Positions 11,230 to 21,145 of a stretch of 64,000 nt of DNA are shown in pieces. This stretch comes from Thozetella sp. PMI_491. Its lineage: Eukaryota; Ascomycota; Sordariomycetes; Chaetosphaeriales; Chaetosphaeriaceae. The position numbers and the translations under genes were made by a program. Below the pieces are notes generated by a model that saw nothing but the letters and a program-made list of their open reading frames with translations, made no database searches and was not told the origin of the DNA. Location of the stretch: contig MU270107.1 of the NCBI GenBank assembly GCA_021432635.1, positions 124,001 to 188,000 of the forward strand, given 5' to 3'. Numbering within the stretch: the stretch's first letter is position 1; the number at the start of each line of letters is the position of its first letter.

Positions 11230-13072
11230 TCAGGTGCTCTTCGGACCGGCCTTCTCCACAGGTGTATCGACATCCATGGCGTCGGCGTCGGTTTCGGATA
11301 TCGATGTGGGCGACTCATCGATCGAGATCGGTTCCTCCTCGACCGTACCTTCGATGATGGTGGGGATGAACGTCTCGCCGCCATCCTCGGGAGGCGCTGG
11401 GTCGTAGCCGCGGCCACTGTTACTGGCCGAGACGCCGACGGCGGAACCCCCGCTCTCGGCTATCTTCTGCTTCGTCGTATTGAGGATTTTTTCCGACTCG
11501 CTAACCTTGCCAGTAGCCGCGGACGTATCGCCTTCGACGCCGATGGGGTTTTCCTTGTTGTTCTGGTTCTCTAGTAGGGCCTGCTTGTCAAAGCGGACAA
11601 CCATGCAAGACAGGTTGTCGGTGCTGAAGCGGGCAAGGGCATGGTCCACAAGCAACTTGGCGGCGGCAACGGGGTCTTGAATGTTTCTGACGAGATCGAC
11701 CGCCTCCTGATCCTTGCAGACGTCCCACAGCTGTGTCCTCACAAGTTAGCATTACACCCGCTATCTGGCAGCGTGGAGAGGAGGGGCAGCCGGGGGGAAG
11801 GGGACAAGCACATACACCATCACACGCAATGAGGAGGAACTCATCCATGTCGGGCTGGATCACGGTCTCGGTGGTGTACGGATGGCCGGTGACGAGCTCC
11901 TTCATATAGGTATCGCCAAGGGCTCGGGTGACGGCAAGCACGCCGTTGACGCGGTTGTTCAGAATCAGGCCACCGGCGTTCGATATCCTCTTCCCCTCTC
12001 CCTCGTCGTTCCCCTTGTGGTCATAGGAGAGGCGCAGCGCCTTTCCAGCGCGGCAGAGGATGATGCGGGCGTCGCCGACATTGGCCGTATACAGAACCCG
12101 CTGTCTGCTCGCCGAATGTTTTATCCTAGCGTGTGCCATCTCTGATGCATCACCAACCTTGGCGCCGTCAGATTTTGACGCTTCCTCGGCCACTTTCGCA
12201 ACGACAGGTGCGATGGGCTGGGAGCCCGTCGCAGACAAATTGCTAGGAATCCTGTCCTCCCAGCGTAATACCGCGACGGCGGCGGTGCAGCCGCTGTTCT
12301 TAAGGGGCAGCTTCTCTAGCTGGGCGTCAACGGTGGTAAAGGTCTGGTCAAGCAGCTCGGGGATTGGGTGGTTGGGGTTTTCCCTAATAATTTCCTCCAG
12401 GATGATGTGCAGCTTCTTGCCGCACCAGTCCGCCGCAAAGGTGCCAGCGTGACCGTCGAAGATGGCAAAGTAGCCGTTGTCCGTCTCCATCATGTCCTGA
12501 GAAGCTGCGCCCTTGCCGTTGGGGTCGTCCTTCTTGCCGTTGTCGCTTCCCAGCGCTGGCGCAGGGGTCTGGAGGAAGTTGTACAGGAATGCGTGCGTGT
12601 CCTCCATGGTTCTCCTGCACTTCTTGTTCCGGTCCTCCCACACGCCGACTCGAAAGGTCGATCGCGGGCCGGGGAGCGACTCGCCGGCGGCGTTGTTGTG
12701 CTGGCCCTGGGGCACAGCAAGGGCCTGGTCTTGCTTGCCCAGTTTCTGGAGGGGGGTATGGTTCGAAGACTTGTCGGCGTCATTGTTGGCTCGGGCGCCG
12801 CCAACCTGCGTGAAGAGAGTGTTCTTAGCTTGAGCTATCAGGCTGCTGGCTCTTCCGCTCACCCCACTGCTCCGTCGCTTCTTCTGCTCGGCCGAGCTGC
12901 CCGAGTTGGGAGAGCTGCCATTCCCGCTGCGCTTCTCGCCGCTGGCGGCCTCGTCGGCCGCCTTGATGGGAGCCGGGGATGCGCCGTCCGCGGCGGCGTC
13001 CTTCTCGGGAGACGGTGATTTGCTGTCGACCTTCTGGCCGTTCTCTGGCGCGCTGGAGCCGCCGCCGAACAT
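11230..13072 (-). CDS. PTC1: Type 2C protein phosphatase, Ptc1-like
   Basis: CDS complement(join(11230..11730,11816..13072)), 585 aa. A Mg/Mn-dependent Ser/Thr phosphatase; Ptc1 dampens Hog1 and cell-wall MAP kinase signalling in yeast. The catalytic domain starts near residue 140 with [20 protein letters not shown]. Metal-ligand motifs follow: FDGHAG (about 205), [26 protein letters not shown], and the split motif IACDG|LWDVC. The 85-bp intron (GTATGT..ACACAG) cuts exactly between DG and LWDV; retaining it destroys the domain. The N-terminal 130 residues are Ser/Lys-rich and disordered, and the tail after the domain is acidic (about 120 residues), so the protein is about twice the length of yeast Ptc1. 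The start is the first ATG: no ATG occurs on this strand for almost 800 bp upstream, although the frame stays open for 26 codons before it. Confidence 0.9.
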
Positions 13073-14561
13073 TCTATTCAGCAGACCTCCCTGGGTGGAG
13101 AGACTGCGCCGCTTGTTGCCTGCCAGGGTTGCTGGATGTACAGGTCCCAAGCCTGAGATGATGGGGTAGCGGAATCACGGGCGAGGGCGGCGGGCACTGT
13201 GCTCGGGTCACCCGGAGATCGTCAGCGGGCGGCAAGTTAGCTGCAGAGGGAAACGAGAGCTGTGGGCAGGTCAGGATTGGGTTCCTGGGGCGACGATCTT
13301 GCGGGCGTGTCGAGCGTTGGGTGAGTTGAAGGCGGACAAGCGAGAAAGGGAAGAGAGGGAGGGCCAGGGAAGGAGGGGTCTTGTGACGCCCTTGAAATGA
13401 TGTAATGACCTCAACGCTTGGGGGGGAGCAGGCAGTTGCGAATAAAGCACGAAGGGGCAGAAAACTAACTGCAAGTAGGAGGCGGCAGCGTGCTAATAAA
13501 GGAGGGGCGCGAATGATTGCCGGTGCGCTGGGGATGTTTTCAATGTGTGAGATTTGCTGGCACTTTGCAGGCGATCAATCGATGCCTCGATGCAGGGCCC
13601 CGTCAGCCTTGGTGGAGGAGTGGGCAGTAGAGCAAATGCCAACAGCAGTGACGAGATGGTGGCCAGCGGGTCCGTCCTCCTTTGACTGGCTCTCTTTCTG
13701 GCAGGCCCTGGAAGCTGTCGAGACCAAGGCAGCGAAAGGGCTCTGATTCTCGCACGGCACAAAAAGAGATAAGGCTGACGAGCCAGGCCGCTGCCGGACG
13801 GAGGGGAAAGGGGAGGTCTGAGGGGGGGCACGCGGTCTATGAGTCTGCCTGTTTCAAACTCAACCTTACATACACCATGGGATGGGCAGCAGAAAAAGGT
13901 CTTGAACCTCCAGCCAAAGTGTCGTTGGACGAGGGACCTTGGCGCCGCTTATGTGGCCAGCAGAAAGGAAGCTCCGTTTGGGCAAGGCGGGGAGGGGGAT
14001 CGCCTTTAGCGCTAGCGGGGTTCCTGCTGTCAGCGCTGAATGGCTGGCGGGTCTGTGGTTGCCATCGGCCGCCGGCGCTTCGGCGCAGCGCCCTGCCTCT
14101 ACGAAGTACAGGGAGGGGCGGTACGCGCCCAGTGAAGCAGGCCGAGCTTACAAATTGGGGGTTGGTCGTTACAACCCAACAGGTGTTTGTTTGGGCATTG
14201 AAACATTCCAACCTCTCTTGATTGGAGGCGCATGGTCCACGCGGAAGCCAGGCACGAGGCGCCGGCGTGTGTGTTTTGCAGGTTCATCACAGTTTGCGCA
14301 TGCCTTGAAGGAAAAGAGGAAAAATAACCAGCTTTTGCTGCTTCTGAGCGAACTCCGGTCGAAATCAGTATACCCGAGAACTCCGGTTCCAACCCAAACC
14401 ACCCAGGCCCGTCTGCCCCGGGCACAAGGTCCTCTGCACGACCAAGTCCATGGCCCCTATCTAGGGCTGAGGGAGACACACGCACACGCGCGCACACACA
14501 TACACACACGAGGGCACACCCCAGGAGGCGCGCTTCGGGAGGCACGCCCTCCCCGCCAACC
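13073..14561. other. Spacer: PTC1 promoter/leader and VPS2 3' flank
   Basis: Contains the presumed PTC1 upstream region (13073 to about 13860 has no ATG on the minus strand) and, near 14475-14510, a degenerate (CA)n tract close to the VPS2 stop codon. No supported gene. Confidence 0.5.
14475..14510. repeat. Degenerate (CA)n tract
   Basis: An alternating CACACG/CACACA stretch about 50 bp beyond the VPS2 stop codon, likely in its 3' UTR. Confidence 0.8.
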
Positions 14562-15504
14562 TTATCGTCTCAAGCCGTCCAGCCGTGCCTGGAGGTCATC
14601 ATCTCCCGGGTCGCCTCCGCCGCCACCACCCACGGCTTGCGCAATCTTGCCCTCCGGCACCGCTGCGGTCTGCAGTCCGGATGGGGTCTCGCCGAGCTGG
14701 GAAAGTCTAGTTAGAATGCAGTGGCTCAGGACAGGACTGACCATACTCACCGCCTGACTCAGATCCACGCCGATCTCTTCCAGCACCTGTTCCACCACCT
14801 CATCGCCTTCCTCCTCGACGCCGACGTCCATGGCGTCGTCGATGGCGTCGTCCATCATCTCCTGCCTCTGCTCCATGATGTCATTCTCCCGCTCGAACTC
14901 CATAGCGATGCGCTGAAGCGATGGGAGGTTCATGGTCTTATTCATGCTTCCGAGAGCCATGGTCGCGCCCTTCATGGCCTGCATCATCTGCTCGTTCGTT
15001 CGGTAGGTCTAAGGCGCAGCCAGGGTATCGTTAGCTACCCGGGGACGGCGATAGGGCCGTCTATAGCTGCGAGGGCTTCTCACCTGGAGCCGGAGGGATA
15101 TCTTCTGGAGCTGGCTCTTCATGCCGTAAAACTTCTCAATGTACCTGCGCGCCACTTGTTAGCCATGCCGCGATGCTCTCCCAGCCTCCGCGTGTGGGTG
15201 TGCCAGACCTTCTAGTCCGGACAAGATCCTTGGCCTGGATCTTGGCCGCGCCCATTTGGCCCTTCTGAGCATGCTGCCGGATCGTCGTGACGAGCGTCTT
15301 TTCTTGTTTCTCCAGCTTCACCCGTTGTTGGTCCAGCTCGCGGATGGCTTTGTCGAGAAGGCGTTGGTTCTTGCGTAGACGCTCCGCCGGCGTCATGCGC
15401 TTCCCGAAGGCCCATTCGAGGATCTGTTGGACAAAACAAGGTCAACCTCGGCAATAGTTGTGGATTGCTGTGGCGAGGTGAGGCAAGGAGAGGCTTACAT
15501 TCAT
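14562..15504 (-). CDS. VPS2: ESCRT-III subunit Vps2 (Did4/CHMP2)
   Basis: CDS complement(join(14562..14696,14751..15008,15084..15144,15209..15423,15499..15504)), 224 aa. A snap-fold ESCRT-III subunit that co-assembles with Vps24 on endosomes and recruits the Vps4 ATPase for multivesicular-body sorting. Seen: basic N-terminal helix (MNILEWAFGKRMTPAERLRK), KIQAKDLVRTRRYIEKF, LQTYRTNEQMMQAMKGATMA, the NLPSLQRIAMEFERENDIM helix, an acidic segment, LGETPSG, and the C-terminal MIT-interacting motif DDLQARLDGLRR. Five exons; the first is only ATG AAT before GTAAGC, joined to ATC CTC GAA TGG. The last intron uses a CTAAC branch point and CCCAG acceptor. Length and motif order are normal for the family. 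Divergent from FZO1. Confidence 0.94.
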
Positions 15505-16024
15505 GATTACTTGGCTGAAAATTAACGCCAGATAGAACCGCGAGACAAGGCAGAAGGATTGGAAGAGCGAGCTGACGGGGATCGCTCGTGCGAAGGAGGG
15601 CGGGTGGTGTGTGTTGTTATCTGTTTGGGATCCGAGTTGCCTGGAGGGGCCCTACGTAACGTCGTGATGTCCTCAGCCTTGGCATGGGCACCGAGCCAAG
15701 CTACCTACGTATTCGATCATATTGGAGGGCCTTCTGTGGCTGGTGCAGCGCGGCCCAAGCTTGGGCCACCCCTTTCGCATTGTGGCGGGAAATTCCGGCC
15801 CCAACTGACATGCAGCAAACCAATCGGTGGCGGACCCAGCAACTCGGAGAGATTTGCCGCTCCGCTCAAAATCATGCGACGAGTCTCCCGCGTCCAAACA
15901 ACCAAACTGAGAGCAACTTTTTTTTTCCCTCTTCCAGTAATGCCCCCGCAACCTAAGGTTCCTACCTCCCGCTCTCATTCTTCCAACCTGTAGAGCAGAT
16001 GGCCCTCCGATACCGTTCACAACA
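15505..16024. promoter_or_regulatory. Divergent VPS2/FZO1 intergenic promoter region
   Basis: 520 bp separate the two start codons, so any core promoters must lie here back to back. Visible: paired TACGTA-like sites (about 15653 and 15705), an inverted ATTGG box near 15721 and a T-tract near 15919. No experimental support; the regulatory role is inferred from position. Confidence 0.5.
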
Positions 16025-18846
16025 ATGAGTCAAGAATACTTCTCACCGAAAGGCAAGGGCAAGTCGACGGGCGACGAACCCGCCGAGTCCGATGACGTCT
16101 CCAACCCGACGAACGCGCCGGGAGCTCCATCGGCACCGGCCTACATGACTGTCGGCACCGGTTCCGCCTCCCAGTACGCGACACATCTGCAGGAAATGCT
16201 CGAAGTGGACTCCGGTTATGGAAGCAACGGCGGCGACAATCTTGCGTCCTTCAATCCGTCCCATCCCGCCTGGGAGTCAGCCCTCCAGGAGGACCGACCC
16301 CTGGGCAGTCATGGGGCTCGACTGCCGACGACCGATGCGGACCGGCGAGTTCAGGCCACGGCGATCCATCAGCTCTGGTACAACCAACACCGCGTCGCAC
16401 TGGGGCGAGCCATCCACGGCGTAGTGGAACTGCTCAAGGAACTAAAAGAGATGAACGCGAAATGGCCAGCGCATTACCCTTCTGTCCAACGATCCGACGA
16501 CCCTCCGTCTTCACGCCCTGCCTCCCGGCCCGGCATTCAGCAAACATATTCGACTGTCGGAGACTTTGGGGGATCCTCGTCACCGACGAGAGCCCCGGCC
16601 CTCCGGCGATCTATGACCTCGTTCGAGGATATGGAGGCGGAATCGAGCCAAGCGGCCGAGAAGCGGAACGCTGCTGAGCCCCGGCTCGTCACGCCGCAGA
16701 TCGCGCAGGAGTTTTCGATCCTCAAACTAGATCTGAAGCTCGGGGCGCTGTCCCAAGCTGAGCTCGTCCATTCATTGGAGAAGGCGTCGATTGCGTCTTT
16801 GCTAGATGGGAAGATCAGCACCTCGATCAAGCACCTACTCAACCTGCACGAGCGCATCCAGGATACTTCGAGCAAGGTTCTCGTCACGGGAGACCTGAAC
16901 GCCGGGAAATCGACTTTTTGTAATGCCCTCCTCCGGCGAAAGATTCTCCCCGAGGACCAGCAGCCATGCACCAGCATCTTCTGCGAGGTGCTTGACGCGA
17001 GGGAGAACAGTGGTATCGAAGAAGTCCATGCCGTCCACAAGGACGTGGTATACAACCGCAATGATGAGTCTACCTATGATGTCTTCAAGCTCTCCGAGCT
17101 GGAAAAGCTCGTGACGGACAACACGACATACACTCAGTGCAAGGTATATGTCAAGGACGTGCGAACTATCGACGAATCGCTCCTCAACAATGGTGTCGTG
17201 GATATTGCTCTTATCGACGCCCCGGGCCTCAACTCGGATACCACCAAGACGACTGCCATCTTTGCCAGACAGGAGGAGATTGACGTGGTAGTCTTCGTCG
17301 TCTCGGCTGCCAACCACTTCACGCAGTCCGCAAAAGAGTTTATCTGGGCGGCGGCCGCAGAAAAGGCATACATCTTCATTGTAGTGAATGGGTTCGACAT
17401 GATCAGGGACCAAGAACGCTGCCAAAAGTTGATCCTAGAGCAGGTCCGCCACCTCAGCCCTAGGACGTCTAAAGAATCGTCCGAACTCGTTCACTTCGTT
17501 TCCAGCAACGCCATTCCGATGGCCCCGTCACCACCCGGCGGTCCCGGAGGCGGCGGATCCGGAAGCTCGAGTAGCGGTGGCGGCGGTGATGATCCAAGCG
17601 ATGACCCTAAGGGGAAGGGCAAGGACAAGGAGAAACTCCAGGACTTTGCAGACCTCGAGCAGTCCTTGAGGCGTTTCGTGCTCGAGAAGCGAGCACGATC
17701 CAAGCTTGCGCCAGCCAAGACGTATCTCTTGAACATCCTCAACGATGTGAACTCGCTCGCCTCGGTCAATAACGACGTTGCACAGAGAGAGCTAGACCGC
17801 GTCACAAAGGATTTGCAGGAGCTCGAGCCCCTGCTCGAGGAGAGTAAGAAGGCAAGATCTGAGATCAGCGACGAAATCGACAAGACGATAGAGGAGACCT
17901 GCAACGAGGTTTTCGATCACTCTCGGTCGGCCATTAACTATGCGATCGAGCATGCCGGCGATGAGAACCTAGGCGTTCCATATCGCGGCCTGTTCTCTGC
18001 CTTCCAGTACGCCGAGGATATCAAGGAAGCCCTCCTTACGCACATCGCCGCGTCGGTGGCCGCCTGCGAGGAGCATGCCCGGGTGAAGACGACGGGAGGT
18101 GTCAACGCCATTAGGCAGCTAGGCATCCTACACCTCGGAAGCGAATACGCAGACCTCAACTTTCGACCCGACGTTATGTTCCGCCGGAAGCGTGACATGC
18201 TGGCGAGGCAGGTCGAGGTGCCAACCGAGCTGTGGGACTTCGTCGACTGGAACAATCTATTCCAGCGCGAGGAGAAGGCCAGCATGGCCCTCACGGTAGC
18301 GGGCGTGGTGGGAACGGGTGTGATTAGTGGCTACAGCCAGATGAACTTGGCGCTGCGTGCTGCCCAAGTCCTCGGCAACGACAACCTGCGCCGGATGATC
18401 GTTCCTAGCCTAGTCGTCGCTGGTTAGTTTTTCCTTTCCTCAGACAACTGCCCTCCCGCGTAAATACTAACTAGTTCGCAGCCGTAGCAACCACCTACTA
18501 CATCCTTAACCAAATCCCGCGCTCCCTGCCCCACCGTCTTAACACCAAGATCTCCAGCCAGCTCGCCGCCATCGACTACGTGCATTCCAACAGTGCGCGT
18601 ATTGCCAGCTCCGTCCGTAAAGTGCTCCGTTTCCCCGCAGACTCGCTCCGAGTCGGCCTGCAGCGGTCCGTCGAACAGCTCGGCAGCCGCCGCGACGAGA
18701 CCCTCAAGGTCCGCGCTGAGAGCGAGGTCGCACTGAAGTACTTTGGCAACTTGGTGCGTAACAGTGCCCACCAGCGTCAAATGGTGCAGAATATCGACCT
18801 GGAGGGGCACCCTCCAGGTCTGGCCGGCGTGCCGGGCTTCCACTGA
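16025..18846 (+). CDS. FZO1: Mitofusin-type outer-membrane GTPase Fzo1
   Basis: CDS join(16025..18422,18482..18846), 920 aa. A dynamin-superfamily GTPase that tethers and fuses mitochondrial outer membranes. GTPase motifs: G1 VTGDLNAGKST (about 289-299), a G2 threonine in PCTSIF, G3 DAPGLN (about 397-402), and G4-like VVNGFD (about 453-458). Heptad-type helices flank the domain. Near the C-terminus two hydrophobic segments (ALTVAGVVGTGVISGY, and MIVPSLVVAGAVATTYYIL across the splice junction) form the membrane hairpin, then a final coiled region. A Gly/Ser/Asp-rich linker (about 498-535) is inserted after the GTPase domain. The 59-bp intron GTTAGT..TTCGCAG falls inside the second membrane segment; unspliced, the protein ends there. 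The ATG at 16025 follows ACA and is the first in frame. Confidence 0.93.
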
Positions 18847-19760
18847 GTCGAGTAGGGGAGACTAGAAATGAAACTCCCCGTAGGGGAAGAGGACGTGTGC
18901 ATGATAATGTCCATTGGAAACTGGTTACGGCGTTTCGGCAATCACAACTAATACGATACATGGCCCGGGCCAAGGCTGCGCCCAGGCGTTGTTTGGCAGG
19001 CCCTCTCTGGTTTGGGGTCCCGCGGGACTGTCCTCTCTCAAGTGCTCCTTTTGACGCATCGACTTCGCTCGTTCGCCGGCGTTGTTTCTTCCCCCCACTT
19101 CGCTCCCATGTATATTTACTTGGTTGAGATTGAGAGTACATACCTACCTTGAGACAGCTTGATAGAGGAGCGGGTGAATAAAAATGCCTTGGTAGCATGT
19201 CTTCACTACATCACATTATGCTCAAAACCAGTTCATACAATGTCTCGACGTTCAGAAGCGCTTGTAGGCATATGCCAAGCTATATTCAGGCGTATAGGTC
19301 GTGTAGGCAGCACTCGGACTTCACCTAACCGTCACCTAACAACCGATACCAGGAACAGAGGCTGAAAATTTGATCTGTTTTGCCATGATTAGAGGCGCAG
19401 TGGACTTGGCTCAGTTGTAAGACGTGCCAGGGATTACTACTGCCTAGCGTCCCAAATAGAAGTTTGTGTGGTATCAAAAACGCCTTCAGGGTGCTCCATG
19501 ACCTCTTCGTTTTCCCCGCGAGGGGCTTAGAGGGGACTGAGATTTGCCAGCTGCATCCCTCTGCCTCCCGGCTTTGCGCGCGGGTGGACGTTGTAAGTCC
19601 ATATCGACTGATCAAGCGTGTTGATCAACGAGTGTCCCAGGGAGTGACTAGGGGAGAGAAGTCGTCGAATAATATTGCCTGTGAGCCGCTCTGGCTCTCT
19701 CTGTCTATCTATAATTGGCTTATGGCAGTTTCTCTAAGATGGGAGAGGCTAAACTAGAAT
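18847..19760. other. Spacer between convergent FZO1 and ADAL
   Basis: The 3' flanks of two convergent genes, more AT-rich than the coding DNA. No reading frame with domain or codon-bias support. Confidence 0.55.
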
Positions 19761-21145
19761 TTATGGTTTCCACATGATTGTTGTCAGTCGCTGCTTTTCT
19801 TCGTCGGTCCCAAATATTACATCTATGCCCCGTCGCGCCAACGCGCAGATCTCGGGTCTGCCGAGCCCGAAGTGCTGGGCTACGAGGCGGTATTCGTTCG
19901 AAAGCGGGCTGCCGAAGACGCCAACATCGTCGGTCTAGATAATCGTAAGCATGTCGTCTCTACTGTGACGCAAGGAGCAGACGCAAGGCGCCGCGCAGCG
20001 TAGGGATACTCACGCTCAGAACCACAACCACCTCCTCGACTTTCCACCACTCCCCAAAGTGGTGCGCTTCGAACCCACCTGTGATCATCTGGGCGTGCAC
20101 ATTACAGCTTAGGCACAACTCGAGACCCATACCGCCCCGGGCTATAATCGCCTGCTTTACTGCATCGCTCACATGAATCACATGCCCGATCCGGTCCGGC
20201 TTCCAGCTGAGTAGCAACCGCAGCTCCTCTTCGGTCCCGGAACACTCGTCCTCGGCGAAGTGCAGCGTGAGGCCCATCCCGGGAATGCCGCGCGCCTGCT
20301 CGAACGCGGGAGCCAGCGTCTCAATCCCGCCTTTCTTCGGGTCGCCACACAGGTCGATGCCGACGACGCCGCCGCCCTGGAACTGGCGCGCCAGCTCCAC
20401 CACCTCGAGTGCTTCGGGCAGAGAGTTTCGCCTGTCGATGGACAGAATCAGGCGGGTGCGGAGGGTCGCGGGTGGCGCCTCCGCCTCGAAGGCTGCGATG
20501 GTGTCCAGGACGGTCTGGACGTACTGCGCCTTGGTGAGCCCAGCTGCCGGCATGGCACGCGGTGTCGTGCGCAGCTCGAGGTAGACGACGCCATCTGCGG
20601 CGAAGTCGCGGAGCACGGACCGAGTGGTGTATTCGAGGGACCAGCGGTCGTTGACGAGATGATAGAGGTAGGAGGAGAAGAGAGGAAAGAAGCTATGTAG
20701 TCTGCGTGAGCGCCGCCAGGGAAGTGGCCAAATCGGCACAGCTCTGCAGGGAACTTGGTAGCTTAAGAGGGAATCACCTCTTGATGTCGTAGTCATTCTT
20801 GCCTTCCGGCATCTCGACCAGGGGGTCCTCCAGGGCAGTCTCCCCGGCGTCCTTCTTCTTGAGCCAGACCTCATGTAGACATCTTCGACTTATACTGCCA
20901 CTGAGATGAGCGTGGAGCTACCGAGCGGGCGTGTAAATGCCAGGTTAGCTAAGCGGAAACAAGGGCCGAGTCACCCCCACGCCGAGTCAAGGGTGAATAC
21001 GAGCTGGAAACATAGCGGACGATGGGTGGCAGCGAGGTCAGAGATTAGAGTGATGGGGAGTGCGAACAGCGACTACGGGGTTGGGGTTGTCCCATACCTC
21101 GATCTTCGGCAGCGCCTTAAAATCCAGATCGTTCCGTAGCGCCAT
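19761..21145 (-). CDS. ADAL: Adenosine deaminase-like protein (N6-methyl-AMP deaminase)
   Basis: CDS complement(join(19761..19934,20014..20701,20778..20917,21098..21145)), 349 aa. The ADAL branch of the adenosine deaminase superfamily hydrolyses N6-methyl-AMP to IMP during RNA-modification salvage. Zinc and catalytic motifs are all present: HAHLSGS (H18, H20), LHFAEDE (catalytic His/Glu region), RIGHVIHV, ELCLSCNVHAQM and LSTDDVGVF (the Asp pair, across the last intron). Four exons; the first encodes MALRNDLDFKALPKIE and the second opens with LHAHLSG. Length matches human ADAL. The annotation as N6-methyl-AMP rather than adenosine deaminase rests on the ELHAHLxGSIS and TDDxGVF signatures and short N-terminus; enzymatic specificity is inferred. 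Confidence 0.9.

Noticed and set aside
14721-15215. 164-codon plus-strand frame with many His/Leu over VPS2
   Set aside because: Antisense shadow of VPS2 exons and introns.
16537-17061. Minus-strand frames across FZO1
   Set aside because: Shadows of the coding strand; they contain only reversed codon bias.
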